Notes: generated from the letters alone by a model not told the origin. DNA of 64,000 bases from Thiotrichaceae bacterium (GCA_026989335.1 JALSJN010000044.1:1-64000); one strand, 5' to 3'. Shown: positions 1 to 9,212, numbered from the stretch's first letter. Numbers and translations are program-made.

Positions 1-2
1 TT

Positions 3-299
3 CTAAACGGCAATAGCAATGCAGCCACAACCGCTACACAGCTAAAAGCAATTGGTCTAAAGAATCTCAATCCAAACTTTGATTACACGGAAGCATTAAA
101 AAAAGGTAATTACAAAAATAAATCAAAGGTCGATGTGATTAAAGAGATGCAACGAATTATTGATTTAGAAAACGGTGGAAACATAGAAACAGCCGGCTCT
201 ATTACACTGTTTTGGCTGTTCTTGTTTGGCATTATTGCCTTACACCGACGAAACCGTTTAATTAGAATCCATTCTGTTAGTCATGCCGAGAAGCGTTGA
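3..299 (+). CDS. C-terminal end of a secreted GlyGly-CTERM protein (partial)
   Basis: An open frame enters from the left edge and stops with TGA at 297-299; about 98 residues are visible. The upstream part looks extracellular and Asn/Thr-rich. The last 40 residues have a small-residue motif (TAGS), a hydrophobic helix (ITLFWLFLFGIIAL) and a basic tail (HRRNR). That is the three-part layout of GlyGly-CTERM sorting signals, which rhombosortase is known to process on proteins that leave through type II secretion. The catalytic or binding domain lies outside the window, so the function is unknown. The M4 protease at 36504 ends in the same kind of signal. Confidence 0.6.
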   Translation, partial: LNGNSNAATTATQLKAIGLKNLNPNFDYTEALKKGNYKNKSKVDVIKEMQRIIDLENGGNIETAGSITLFWLFLFGIIALHRRNRLIRIHSVSHAEKR

Positions 300-332
300 G
301 CCTAGCTATTACACAACGATTTAATCACTTAC

Positions 333-2150
333 ATGCTCAGCAATTTTTTTAATAAAAACAAAAAAAGCTGGATAGAATCCCTACGGTTTAGCCTTGCCCG
401 CCCCGATGCTTTATTACAGCTCGCATTATTGGGGTTGATTACAGGTTTATTAGCGGGCGGGGTCATCGTTATTTTTCGCCTTGTGGTAGAGGGGGCACAA
501 GAATATTTACTCCCTGCCAATAACCCTGATAACTACGAAGCACTAAGTACGCTTTTACGCGTTCTATTCCCTATAATTGCCAGCCTACTCTTGGCATTAA
601 TGTTTTATAAAAGTGCCAAAGGCATTCGTGTTTTAGGCATTGCTCGTGTTATGGAGCGGATGGAATATCACCAAGGTTATTTAACCGTGCGAGAGTTTTT
701 CTTGCAGTTTATCGGCTCGGGAATTGCCATTATTGGTGGTCATTCAGTCGGACGTGAGGGCCCGCATGTTCATTTAGGCGCGACCTCAGGTAGCTTGTTT
801 GGTCAATACTTAAAACTGCCCAATAACAGTATTCGCACCTTAGTTGCCAGTGGTGCGGCGGCTGGAATTGCAGCATCATTCAATACGCCTTTAGCGGGTG
901 TTATTTTCGCGCTTGAAGTGATTATGGTGGAATACACACTGGCAAGTTTTGTGCCCGTCATGTTGGCATCAGTTTCTGCTAATGCTTTATCAGTTGCTAT
1001 ATTAGGTAACCAGCCAGCTTTTATTATTCCTGATTTAGATTTTACATCATTTTCAGAACTGCCCATTTTATTAGTATTAGGCGTTGTTATCGGCGCAGTA
1101 GCGGCATTTTTTAACCACACCTTAGGTTTTATCGCAAGTAAATCACAGGGCATCGAAATTTGGTGGCGGGTTATTTTAGCGGGTTTTCTTATTGCTGCAA
1201 TGGGATTAATCTTTCCCGAAGTTTTAGGCATTGGTTATGACACAGTCAATAAAACCTTACTCAGCGAGTTTTCAATCGTTGCTTTATTAGGGCTTACATT
1301 TGCAAAATTGCTTGCTACCAGTATCAGTATTGGCCTAGGTGTGCCCGGCGGGATGATCGGCCCAGCCTTTTTTATTGGTGCAACTTTAGGCAGCTGTATT
1401 GGCTACTTAGCCTCTTACTTATTTGGCTTTGATAACGCGCACATTGGCTTTTTCGCACTACTAGGAATGGGCGCGATGATGGGTGCAAGCTTGCAAGCAC
1501 CGTTGGCGGCACTCACCGCGATTATGGAGCTAACTTACAACCCCGGTATTATCATGCCTGGCATGTTGACCATCGTTATCGCGCAGCTAACCACTAGCGA
1601 AATTTTTAGCAAGTCGTCATTGTTTATCAGCATGTTACGCTCAAACGGCTTAGACTATAACACCAGCCCCGTGACTCAGGTACTCCGTGGAATTGGGGTT
1701 GCGAGTGTACTTAATACAAAGTTTGTACGCCATTCAAAAGAGTTAACCCTTGAAGAAGCTAATATTTTAGTTGTTAATAAAAATAAGGACATTGACTGGA
1801 TCATACTAAAAGATAGTGATGACGAGCTACGCATGATAATGCCGATTAGTGAACTAGCAAAATACTTACAAAGTGATGAGTCTTTAGAAAACACTAGTAA
1901 TAAGAGTATCGATGAAGATAACAATCCTTTAATAATAGACCTATTCGAAATCCCAGCGCAACGTCTACAACTTAGCCCTATTTCACTCCAGTCAAATTTA
2001 CAACAAGCACATGAAAGTTTTGAACAAGGCGCTGAAGCACTTTATGTGGTTTTTAATGACAATAAAAAATCTTTAGCTAATGCACGCGTCTACGGCATTA
2101 TTACTGAAGATATTGTTAAAGCCGCTTATAAACCCAAACGACGTTTGTAA
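333..2150 (+). CDS. ClC-family chloride channel/antiporter with a C-terminal cytoplasmic extension
   Basis: This is an integral inner-membrane ClC protein of 605 residues. The selectivity-filter motifs are clear: GREGPHVHLG near residue 143 with the gating glutamate, GVPGGMIGPAF near 335, and the conserved helix AAGIAASFNTPLAGVIFALE near 175. The membrane core covers roughly residues 20-440. The last 160 residues are soluble and resemble a degenerate CBS-like regulatory region, which makes it longer than E. coli ClcA (about 470). Family members exchange Cl- for H+ or act as channels, and which applies here cannot be read from sequence alone. The ATG at 333 has no strong Shine-Dalgarno sequence. 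It is followed by the B12 riboswitch and is probably a separate unit. Confidence 0.9.
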   Translation: MLSNFFNKNKKSWIESLRFSLARPDALLQLALLGLITGLLAGGVIVIFRLVVEGAQEYLLPANNPDNYEALSTLLRVLFPIIASLLLALMFYKSAKGIRVLGIARVMERMEYHQGYLTVREFFLQFIGSGIAIIGGHSVGREGPHVHLGATSGSLFGQYLKLPNNSIRTLVASGAAAGIAASFNTPLAGVIFALEVIMVEYTLASFVPVMLASVSANALSVAILGNQPAFIIPDLDFTSFSELPILLVLGVVIGAVAAFFNHTLGFIASKSQGIEIWWRVILAGFLIAAMGLIFPEVLGIGYDTVNKTLLSEFSIVALLGLTFAKLLATSISIGLGVPGGMIGPAFFIGATLGSCIGYLASYLFGFDNAHIGFFALLGMGAMMGASLQAPLAALTAIMELTYNPGIIMPGMLTIVIAQLTTSEIFSKSSLFISMLRSNGLDYNTSPVTQVLRGIGVASVLNTKFVRHSKELTLEEANILVVNKNKDIDWIILKDSDDELRMIMPISELAKYLQSDESLENTSNKSIDEDNNPLIIDLFEIPAQRLQLSPISLQSNLQQAHESFEQGAEALYVVFNDNKKSLANARVYGIITEDIVKAAYKPKRRL

Positions 2151-2244
2151 TAAATAAATACCTACCTAAATTTGTTTTTAATAGACTCTCCTCTACAAAG
2201 CCTTTATTCTCCGCCTCGCTTTTAGGTGCTTCACTCATTCATAT

Positions 2245-2430
2245 GTGTTTGAAGTTAAACGGGAAGCTGGTACGTTAGTTTCTATCTGGGATTAGGATAA
2301 GAAGTTCACAAAGCCAGAGCTGCCCCCGCAACGGTAATTGAGTTAAAAATCTGTAAATACCACTGTGTTATTAACATGGGAAGGTCAGATAAAATATCAC
2401 TCATAAGCCCGGAGACCGGCCTAAAAGGGT
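2245..2430 (+). ncRNA. Cobalamin (adenosylcobalamin) riboswitch
   Basis: The leader of btuB contains the standard conserved blocks in order. These are a GGGAA-type segment near 2261, the core GCCAGAGCTGCCCCCGCAACGG at 2313-2334 (the block spans those coordinates), and the B12 box AGCCCGGAGACCGGCC at 2406-2421. The spacing fits the class I cobalamin riboswitch. Binding of adenosylcobalamin is expected to switch off btuB and probably the downstream salvage genes. The edges given are approximate. Confidence 0.93.
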
Positions 2431-2471
2431 GTAATTGTTTAATCAAAGTTGAAAACGATTGCTTTCTAAAA

Positions 2472-2490
2472 TCAGCACGGCGGGTGCTGA
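2472..2490 (+). promoter_or_regulatory. btuB: Hairpin between riboswitch and btuB, likely expression platform
   Basis: The arms TCAGCAC and GTGCTGA pair perfectly around a GGCGG loop, 20 nt before the btuB ATG. Only a short T4 follows, so it is a weak terminator at best. It could instead help hide the ribosome binding region. The role is inferred from position. Confidence 0.45.
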
Positions 2491-2510
2491 CAGACTTTTA
2501 GGTATTAAAA

Positions 2511-4445
2511 ATGAAAAACAAATTATCGGCCGCAATTAAAACGGCATTCCCTTTATTACTTCTCTTAACTTCAAGCCAACTTGTTACTGCGGAAGAGTCC
2601 GTCAGTATTAATAAACAAGGTGGCTTAGAGTTATCTATTACTGCAAATCGTACGCCACAAACGCTTAAAAAGCCTGTCGCTACTATGAGCATTATTACCA
2701 AACAAGATATTCAAAAATATCAGGCAACTTCGGTACTTGAATTATTACGTCGTGTGCCGGGCATTAGCATTAAAACTAGCGGTGGATTAGGCAAGCAAAC
2801 AGGCGTTTCAATGCGCGGAACCAATACTGGGCATTTACTGGTATTGGTTGATGGCATTAAAATTGGCTCTGCAACCTTAGGCGCGGCTTCATTTCAGCAT
2901 TTGCCCATAAGTGAAATTGAGCGTATAGAAATTGTACGCGGCCCACGCTCCAGCCTGTATGGCTCAGAAGCGATTGGTGGGGTTATTCAAATTTTCACCA
3001 GCAAAAGAAAACATAATAAAGTTACTCCTGAATTCTCATTAGGCTATGGCAGTCATAATACGTTAGATATGTCGTTTGGTGTTTCTGGTGGCAATGAAAA
3101 TAATTGGTTTCAAGTAGGCGCAGGCAAACTTAAAACAGACGGCATTAACGCTCGCGATTCCTACACCGCTTACCCTGCACCGAATTACACACCCACACAG
3201 GTGGCTGAAAAAGATAAAGATGGTTACCAACGTACTAGCCTTAGTCTAAACCTAGGTCATCAGTTTGCGAATGGCGTAAAAACTGAATTAAATATTATGG
3301 ATGCCAGTGGTGATACGCAATACGACGGCGGAACCGTTAATAAAACCGACTTTCACCAACAAGCCATTAGCGCAAAGGTTTCGACTAAAATCGTCCCTCG
3401 CTTAAAGCTAACGGGTGTTATTGGTACATCATTAGATGACAACGATAACTTTAAAAATGGGGTTAAATCAAGTACCTTTACCACTCGGAGCAAGTCAGCA
3501 AGTATCCTGGCTGATATTGCGATTAACCCAAATAACACATTGATACTAGGCACTGATATTCAAAAGGACAGCGTTGCAGGCACGACAAAATACTCAACAG
3601 CATCGAGAAATAATAAAGCTGTGTTTACCAGCTTGCAAAGCACGATTGGGATGCATGATGTAGAAGCTTCGGTGCGCCTTGATGATAACCAACAGTTTGG
3701 TAAACACACTACTGGCAACATCGGCATTGGGCATAATTTTGCGAATGGCTTAAGGTTAACCACATCCTACGGTACTGCTTTTAAAGCACCAACCTTTAAT
3801 GACTTGTACTACCCCAAAAGCGGTAATGCGAATCTAAAACCAGAGAAAAGCAAAAATATTGAGGTTGGCTTAACAAAATCGACCGCTCATGGTGTTTTAT
3901 CAGGCAGCTTGTTTCAAAATAAAATTAATAACTTAATCGCTTGGACACCAGATGCCAATGGAAAGTACTCCCCTGCTAATGTGGATTCTGTAAAAATTCA
4001 AGGTATTGAACTTGGTCATAAGTTGAGCTTGGCTGGTTGGGAAATTAACCCTATTATCAGTTACCTTAAACCAGAGATTACCAACGGTGTTAATAAAGGA
4101 CAGATTTTAAGGTATCGCCCTCAAAAGCTATTATCTTTAGATGTTGATCGCCAATTTGGAAAATTCAAAATGGGCGCGACGTTACAAGCCGAATCGAAGC
4201 GTTTTACAAGTTATCGCACCAGCATGACAGATACAACCAAAACACCACCCGTGACTACGGTAACCCCGAGGGATAAACTAGCTGGGTTCGCAACACTTGA
4301 TTTACGCACAGAGTACGCGCTATCAAAAGACATTGCTCTAGCATTGAAACTTAAAAATGTGTTGGATACTGATTACAAAACCAATAAAGGCTACAATCAA
4401 GATGGTGTAAATGGTATGTTAACAATTAAGTACACACCTAGATAG
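2511..4445 (+). CDS. btuB: TonB-dependent vitamin B12 outer-membrane receptor BtuB
   Basis: BtuB imports cobalamins and cobinamides across the outer membrane using TonB energy. The 644-residue protein begins with a signal peptide (cleavage near VTAEE, about residue 28). A plug domain follows with the hallmark segments VLVDGIKIG and EIVRGPRSSLYGSEAIGGVI (about residues 115-165), then a 22-strand-type barrel rich in aromatic girdles. E. coli BtuB has 614 residues. The last residues, IKYTPR, lack the usual terminal aromatic. The cobalamin riboswitch directly upstream and the btuM/cobO genes downstream make B12 the substrate rather than a siderophore. A family 1 repeat begins 16 bp after the stop. 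Confidence 0.93.
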   Translation: MKNKLSAAIKTAFPLLLLLTSSQLVTAEESVSINKQGGLELSITANRTPQTLKKPVATMSIITKQDIQKYQATSVLELLRRVPGISIKTSGGLGKQTGVSMRGTNTGHLLVLVDGIKIGSATLGAASFQHLPISEIERIEIVRGPRSSLYGSEAIGGVIQIFTSKRKHNKVTPEFSLGYGSHNTLDMSFGVSGGNENNWFQVGAGKLKTDGINARDSYTAYPAPNYTPTQVAEKDKDGYQRTSLSLNLGHQFANGVKTELNIMDASGDTQYDGGTVNKTDFHQQAISAKVSTKIVPRLKLTGVIGTSLDDNDNFKNGVKSSTFTTRSKSASILADIAINPNNTLILGTDIQKDSVAGTTKYSTASRNNKAVFTSLQSTIGMHDVEASVRLDDNQQFGKHTTGNIGIGHNFANGLRLTTSYGTAFKAPTFNDLYYPKSGNANLKPEKSKNIEVGLTKSTAHGVLSGSLFQNKINNLIAWTPDANGKYSPANVDSVKIQGIELGHKLSLAGWEINPIISYLKPEITNGVNKGQILRYRPQKLLSLDVDRQFGKFKMGATLQAESKRFTSYRTSMTDTTKTPPVTTVTPRDKLAGFATLDLRTEYALSKDIALALKLKNVLDTDYKTNKGYNQDGVNGMLTIKYTPR

Positions 4446-4461
4446 ACAACTGCACCTCTCT

Positions 4462-4664
4462 TTAAGGAGAACCTGATTAAGTCGATTAGAATTTAGCGCA
4501 GAAAAATCTGTCGCTATTTTTCATGAAGTGAGACGTAATAGTTATTCTGCATTCGCTTTTAAGTCATTTGCAAGCAAAGCACTAAGTATTGCGCCGACCT
4601 TCGTGGAAAATATCGGCAGATTTGGCAAGCTGAAAATAATTGGACTTGATCAGGGTTTCCTTAA
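4462..4664 (+). repeat. MITE-like repeat family 1, copy A
   Basis: This is a 203-bp non-coding element. Its left end TTAAGGAGAACCTGATTAAG matches, as an inverted repeat, its right end (reverse complement TTAAGGAAACCCTGATCAAG), with about 23 bp of near-perfect terminal repeat. The interior (about 4486-4615) is shared with the inverted copy at 55837-56001 and more weakly with 28994-29162. It lies between btuB and btuM. Confidence 0.8.
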
Positions 4665-4696
4665 TAAACATAGTAGAGGTGCTTAAGGAATAAACT

Positions 4697-5263
4697 ATGA
4701 ACACTCTAAACAAAACACAAACGGGTATTATTGCCGGCTTGTTATTACTTATTTTAGTCGTGACAAGAACACATCACTTTAGCCATATTCAAGATGCCTC
4801 GTGGGCAATATTCTTTTTACTTGGCTTTTATGTGCGTAATGTCATTGGTTTTCCCATTTTCTGGCTAGCCGCATTTGCCGTTGACTTAATTGTGATTGAA
4901 TCCAAAGGTGGCGAGAGCTATTGCTTTACCGCCTCCTACCCTTTCTTGATTCCCGCTTATGCCTCACTGTGGGCAGCAGGCCGGTGGTTTGCAGGAAATT
5001 ACAGCGAAAATACGCGCGGGCTGCTCTATTTTATAGTAGCGGCTGTTATCGGTACGGCAGCTTGTGACATATTTTCTAGCGGTGGTTTCTACTGGTTCTC
5101 TGGGCGATTTGAGAATACCAATATGACCGAGTTTGCAGGTCGCCTTGCAACCTTTATGCCGATGTTTATGAAAACTACGCTTATGTATTTAAGCATTGCC
5201 GCTGTCGTGCATCTCGTAGTTAAACATGCCGGTGGACTGGGTAAAAGCGCAAGCCAAACCTAA
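4697..5263 (+). CDS. btuM: BtuM-type ECF S component for cobalamin
   Basis: This 188-residue inner-membrane protein has six predicted hydrophobic segments. It resembles BtuM, the solitary S component (no dedicated ECF module) described in Gram-negative bacteria such as Thiobacillus denitrificans. The signature region ESYCFTASYPFLIPAY carries Cys76, in the position of the cysteine that ligates cobalt and removes cyanide in the characterised protein. The histidines at 26, 27 and 30 lie where a second metal ligand may sit. An AAGGA ribosome site precedes the ATG. Its place between btuB and cobO, behind a B12 riboswitch, supports cobalamin or corrinoid transport across the inner membrane. No BtuCD genes are nearby. 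Confidence 0.75.
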   Translation: MNTLNKTQTGIIAGLLLLILVVTRTHHFSHIQDASWAIFFLLGFYVRNVIGFPIFWLAAFAVDLIVIESKGGESYCFTASYPFLIPAYASLWAAGRWFAGNYSENTRGLLYFIVAAVIGTAACDIFSSGGFYWFSGRFENTNMTEFAGRLATFMPMFMKTTLMYLSIAAVVHLVVKHAGGLGKSASQT

Positions 5264-5292
5264 TTTAACCCTACAAGACATTACCTCAACCT

Positions 5293-5319
5293 ATAAAGGA
5301 GTCATATTGACTCCTTTAT
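5293..5319 (+). terminator. Strong hairpin between btuM and cobO
   Basis: The arms ATAAAGGAGTCA and TGACTCCTTTAT form a perfect 12-bp stem with a TAT loop. The following tract (TGTTTATAGG) is only moderately T-rich. It could attenuate or terminate transcription or stabilise the btuM mRNA end. The cobO ribosome site AGGA begins 8 nt later. Confidence 0.5.
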
Positions 5320-5337
5320 TGTTTATAGGATTTGAAA

Positions 5338-5937
5338 ATGAATGATATTAACCAACGTCATAACAAACGCATGGAACGCAAAAAAGCGGTTATTGATAAA
5401 AACATCGCGGATGCAGACAAAGAAAAAGGCTTATTGCTGGTGCTCACAGGTAACGGCAAAGGCAAGTCCAGCTCCGCCTTTGGCATGGTTGCACGTGCCT
5501 TAGGGCACGGCATGAAAGTCGGCGTCTGCCAATTTATAAAAAGCCGCACTGACACCGGTGAAGAAGCCTTTTTTAGCGCCCAACAAAATTGTGACTGGCA
5601 TGTACTCGGTGATGGATTTACATGGGATACACAAGATAGAACGCAAGATATAGCCACTTCGGAAGCAGGCTGGAAAGTTGCCCAAGACATGCTTACATCC
5701 GATGATTATGATCTAGTGGTGCTGGATGAATTAACCTACTTATTAACTAATCACTACTTAGACAGCGATACGGTATTAACTGACATTTCTAATCGCCCAG
5801 CGTTACAACACGTTGTCGTCACAGGTCGCGCTGCCACGGATGAGCTTCGCGAGTTAGCTGATACCGTATCTGAAATTGCCGATATTAAACACGCTTACCG
5901 CGCTGGAATTAAGGCACAAAAAGGAATCGACTTATAA
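5338..5937 (+). CDS. cobO: Corrinoid adenosyltransferase (CobA/CobO/BtuR type)
   Basis: The enzyme transfers the 5'-deoxyadenosyl group of ATP to reduced corrinoids in the cytoplasm. The 199-residue protein has the family P-loop GNGKGKSSSAFGM near residue 39 and the conserved LVVLDELTYLL segment near residue 125, and its length is typical. I chose the ATG at 5338, which has an AGGA 7 nt upstream, over an in-frame TTG at 5332. It belongs to the plus-strand B12 cluster and would act on cobinamide or cobyrate delivered by BtuB/BtuM. Confidence 0.93.
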   Translation: MNDINQRHNKRMERKKAVIDKNIADADKEKGLLLVLTGNGKGKSSSAFGMVARALGHGMKVGVCQFIKSRTDTGEEAFFSAQQNCDWHVLGDGFTWDTQDRTQDIATSEAGWKVAQDMLTSDDYDLVVLDELTYLLTNHYLDSDTVLTDISNRPALQHVVVTGRAATDELRELADTVSEIADIKHAYRAGIKAQKGIDL

Positions 5938-5969
5938 TAGTCATTGCCAACGATTAAAACCTATCCCAC

Positions 5970-6680
5970 ATGTTCAACATATCCTTTAATACCTATTCTG
6001 GAGAAGACAGTTATTGGCGTTCAAGCCTAGTTGTTGAGTTTGCTTGTTCAGTAAAATTTCTTTGCTCTGGTGATCAAATTTATTTGAATAATCAATACTC
6101 TATCGGTAGCAAGTGCATCAACCATAGCTGTGATAGTGTAGCCATCCAAGAGGCTGATGAGGGGTTGGACAGCTGGTTATGTGCAGAATTAAAGACGCTT
6201 GATGAAAAATGTCCAACCATCCTCACTGCTGTACATGCACAAAAATATCACTGTGTTAGTGAGTTAGAAAGAGAGGGAATAAAAGTAAGCGCAATTACAA
6301 CAGCAGGTATAAAAACAAATGCGGTTAATGTGCATCATGATAGAAAACAAAATATCGAAACTGTAAAAATGGGCACAATAAATATTATACTTTGTACCAA
6401 TATCAACCTTACAGAAACCGCAATGGCACAAACATTAGGAATCATTTACGAAAGTAAAGCTGCACTGTTTTATGATAAAGGCTGGAAAAGTACTTATTCG
6501 GATCACATAGCGACAGGAACCGGAACGGACTCTGTCGTCATCGCCTCAAGTATAGATACCGACGTTGCTCAAACAAATTATACAGGCTCTCACTCTGTTT
6601 TTGCAGGAATGGTTTCTGAGGTTGTGAGAAGCTCGATTGAGTGCTCGGCAAATAAGATTGAACTAAAACACGATGACTGA
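5970..6680 (+). CDS. cbiZ: Adenosylcobinamide amidohydrolase CbiZ
   Basis: CbiZ removes aminopropanol or its derivatives from adenosylcobinamide (and from some pseudocobalamins) to give adenosylcobyric acid, which CbiB can rebuild. The 236-residue protein shows the family's blocks in order: TTAGIKTNAV (about 108-117), GTINIILCTN (about 133-142), ESKAALF, ATGTGTDSVVIAS (about 175-187) and YTGSHSVFAGMV. There is no signal peptide. CbiZ is best known in archaea and patchily in bacteria, so its presence points to a remodelling style of salvage. No clear Shine-Dalgarno precedes the ATG. Three nt separate its stop from cobQ. Confidence 0.9.
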   Translation: MFNISFNTYSGEDSYWRSSLVVEFACSVKFLCSGDQIYLNNQYSIGSKCINHSCDSVAIQEADEGLDSWLCAELKTLDEKCPTILTAVHAQKYHCVSELEREGIKVSAITTAGIKTNAVNVHHDRKQNIETVKMGTINIILCTNINLTETAMAQTLGIIYESKAALFYDKGWKSTYSDHIATGTGTDSVVIASSIDTDVAQTNYTGSHSVFAGMVSEVVRSSIECSANKIELKHDD

Positions 6681-6683
6681 TTT

Positions 6684-8156
6684 ATGTCTTGTTTAATGGT
6701 GCAAGGTACAACCTCTGATGCTGGCAAAAGCATTTTAGTGGCAGGTTTGTGTCGGGTGTTTAAGCGCCAAGGTTTATCAGTCGCGCCATTTAAACCTCAA
6801 AATATGGCACTCAATAGCGCGGTAACACCTGATGGCGGTGAAATTGGCAGGGCGCAAGCCTTGCAAGCACAAGCTGCTGGCGTCCCTTTATCTGTTCACA
6901 TGAACCCTGTGCTACTTAAACCCAATACCGACACCGGTGCGCAGGTGATTATTCAAGGTCACTCCATTGGTAATATTGAAGCTTTGGCGTATCACGACTA
7001 CAAACCCAAGGCTGCTGAAGCGGTTTTTGATTCGTTTAAAATACTTTCCGAACAATACAATAATATTTTGGTAGAAGGCGCTGGCAGCCCTGCCGAAATT
7101 AATCTACGCAAAGGTGATATTGCCAATATGGGTTTTGCTTTGCGCGCCAAGTGCCCTGTAATAATAATTGCAGATATTGATAAGGGTGGCGTGTTTGCCC
7201 ACTTGGTGGGAACGCTACAACTGTTATCAAAAGAAGAACAAGCGCTCGTCAAAGGCTTTGTAATCAACCGTTTTCGCGGTGATATTGCGCTTCTGCAAGA
7301 TGGTTTAGACTGGCTTGAAGAGTATACGGGAAAACCGGTATTGGGCGTATTACCGATGTTACACGGCTTGCACCTTGATGCAGAAGATGCTGTGCCAGAA
7401 AATATTACAAGTAGTGAGAATAAGTTTAAAATTATTATTCCGCGCTTACCTCACATCAGCAATCACACTGATTTTGAGCCTTTACGCTTACACCCTGAGC
7501 TTGACTGCCAATATGTTTCTCATCTTGAAGATATTCCACCTGCTGATTTAATCATTCTCCCGGGAAGTAAAAATGTGGGGTTTGACTTGGCATGGCTTAA
7601 ATCACAAGACTGGCAAGAGGCAATTAATAAGCACTTGCGTTACGGCGGTAAAGTAATTGGAATTTGTGGTGGCTTACAAATGCTGGGGCATAAGATTCAT
7701 GACCCACTGGGTATTGAAGGTAAGCCAAAAACGCATATAGGCCTAGGTTTATTAGATTTTGAGACGACCTTACAAGCAAGAAAAAACCTCAGCAATGAAA
7801 CGGGGAAACTGGCTTTTCTTGGCGAAAATATTAGCGTCAAGGGCTATGAGATACATGCTGGAATAACCACAGGAAACGCTCTAGATAATCCTGCTATTAT
7901 TTTAGATAACAGCTTAGACAATAAAGCAGACGGCGCAATATCCGATGACCAGCAGATATTTACTTGCTATTTACACGGTTTATTTGATGAGCCAAAAGCA
8001 CTACAAGCCTTGCTCGATTGGGCAGGTGCAAAAACTATTCAAACCTTTGATATCAATCTCCAACGTGAAAAACAATTAGAACGACTCGCCGATGCAATTG
8101 AGGAGCATTTAGACATGGATAACATTTTAGATCTTACGAGAGCACAACAGCAATGA
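6684..8156 (+). CDS. cobQ: Cobyric acid synthase (CbiP/CobQ)
   Basis: This is a glutamine- and ATP-dependent amidase that converts adenosylcobyrinic acid a,c-diamide into adenosylcobyric acid. The 490-residue protein has an N-terminal dethiobiotin-synthetase-like domain with the nucleotide loop [15 protein letters not shown] at residues 8-22. The C-terminal class I glutamine amidotransferase domain has the nucleophile motif [10 protein letters not shown] (about 325-334) and a late catalytic His ([10 protein letters not shown]). Its stop overlaps the next start (ATGA), so the two genes are translationally coupled. It implies either a de novo corrin pathway elsewhere or salvage of incompletely amidated corrinoids. 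Confidence 0.94.
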   Translation: MSCLMVQGTTSDAGKSILVAGLCRVFKRQGLSVAPFKPQNMALNSAVTPDGGEIGRAQALQAQAAGVPLSVHMNPVLLKPNTDTGAQVIIQGHSIGNIEALAYHDYKPKAAEAVFDSFKILSEQYNNILVEGAGSPAEINLRKGDIANMGFALRAKCPVIIIADIDKGGVFAHLVGTLQLLSKEEQALVKGFVINRFRGDIALLQDGLDWLEEYTGKPVLGVLPMLHGLHLDAEDAVPENITSSENKFKIIIPRLPHISNHTDFEPLRLHPELDCQYVSHLEDIPPADLIILPGSKNVGFDLAWLKSQDWQEAINKHLRYGGKVIGICGGLQMLGHKIHDPLGIEGKPKTHIGLGLLDFETTLQARKNLSNETGKLAFLGENISVKGYEIHAGITTGNALDNPAIILDNSLDNKADGAISDDQQIFTCYLHGLFDEPKALQALLDWAGAKTIQTFDINLQREKQLERLADAIEEHLDMDNILDLTRAQQQ

Positions 8157-8788
8157 AACCTTTTGTCTGCGTATGGAGCGGTGGCAAAGACGCTTGCTTA
8201 GCAATGTATCGGATGAGTCAGTCTGGCATAAACCCCAGCTATTTACTCACCATGATGGAGGCTGATGGTGTCACATCTCGGGCTCATGCACTGCCATTAA
8301 AATTACTTGAACAGCAAGCAGCTGCATTAAGCTTACCGTTATTAGCACAGCCTGCTGAGGATTATAAACAAGCTTACCTCGAAGCATTAGCCACACTAAA
8401 AAACTACGGCATAGCTGATGCAGTTTTTGGCGATATTGACCTACAAGCGCACAAAGACTGGCAACAAGAAATAGGTGAACTAGCAGGGTTTACTATGCAC
8501 TTTCCACTCTGGGAAGAGAATCACGAAAAGCTTGTGCACGAGTTTTTAGAGGCAGGATTTGAAACAGTTATCGTTGCCGTTAAACAAGGGATGCTAGATA
8601 CCCGCTTTTTAGGCAGAACCTTAAATCATAGTACTTTGAAGGAATTAGAAAGTTTGGGTATAGATATTTGTGGCGAAGGTGGTGAGTTTCATACTTTTGT
8701 CGTTGATGGCCCACTATTCTCAAGCAGAGTAGAGTTGCAAGCTGATGGCTATTTTTCTAAAAAAGGCTATGACTTTTTAAAATTATAA
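8153..8788 (+). CDS. COG2102/DUF71 ATP pyrophosphatase, B12-salvage type
   Basis: The protein is related to diphthine-ammonia ligase Dph6. The PP-loop ATP site [11 protein letters not shown] is at residues 9-19, and the family motif [16 protein letters not shown] is near residue 175. The length of 211 is typical. Diphthamide is absent from bacteria. Comparative genomics of this family has linked its bacterial members to B12 salvage, and here it overlaps cobQ by 4 bp and follows cbiZ. An amide-forming step on a corrinoid carboxylate is a reasonable inference, but the substrate is unproven. It is convergent with the CZB gene, with 4 nt between the stops. Confidence 0.82.
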   Translation: MKPFVCVWSGGKDACLAMYRMSQSGINPSYLLTMMEADGVTSRAHALPLKLLEQQAAALSLPLLAQPAEDYKQAYLEALATLKNYGIADAVFGDIDLQAHKDWQQEIGELAGFTMHFPLWEENHEKLVHEFLEAGFETVIVAVKQGMLDTRFLGRTLNHSTLKELESLGIDICGEGGEFHTFVVDGPLFSSRVELQADGYFSKKGYDFLKL

Positions 8789-8792
8789 ATCT

Positions 8793-9212
8793 CTACGCAG
8801 CACCTTGCTCAGCTTGTTGCTTCGCATGAATACGCGTTTCAACCTCTTCTAATTTTTTTATCAGTAAAACCGATTCATTCCCCAGCGCGATATAGTCTTC
8901 ATTAAGTTGGCGCAGGAGCTTTTTCTTGCCGAAAAGGCGAGGCTTGTGAGCTTCATGCGCGTGAGTAAATAAAACATCGTATTTATGATGAAACTCGGCA
9001 TGAAGCAGTTCTATTTCTTTAAAGCCTTTTATAGAACGTAATAAATCAACTTTGGAATAGTACCAAAGCCCGAAATTACAATCTGTACACGATATTGGCT
9101 GTTGTACATGAAGTAAGTCATCGCCATTGAGAATCGCCAAACCATAGTCAAGCCATGCTAAATGCGACTCTTTAGCTGCTGATAATAGTTTAAGGATTTC
9201 TACGCTGTTCAT
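8793..9212 (-). CDS. CZB (chemoreceptor zinc-binding) domain protein
   Basis: This 139-residue soluble all-helical protein carries the CZB pattern. It has His17 in HLAWLDYG, then ISCTDCNFGLWYYS with the Cys ligand (about 40-53), and two histidines in ELLHAEFHHKYDVLF (about 68-82). CZB domains bind zinc and usually sit at the C-terminus of chemoreceptors or diguanylate cyclases. This one stands alone, so it may act in trans. It lies between the two converging B12 gene runs and has no obvious link to them. Confidence 0.75.
   Translation of the reverse strand: MNSVEILKLLSAAKESHLAWLDYGLAILNGDDLLHVQQPISCTDCNFGLWYYSKVDLLRSIKGFKEIELLHAEFHHKYDVLFTHAHEAHKPRLFGKKKLLRQLNEDYIALGNESVLLIKKLEEVETRIHAKQQAEQGAA

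Noticed and set aside
803-1231. Minus-strand 142-codon frame inside the ClC gene
   Set aside because: Antisense of a well-conserved transporter; composition follows the complementary codons and no domain is visible.
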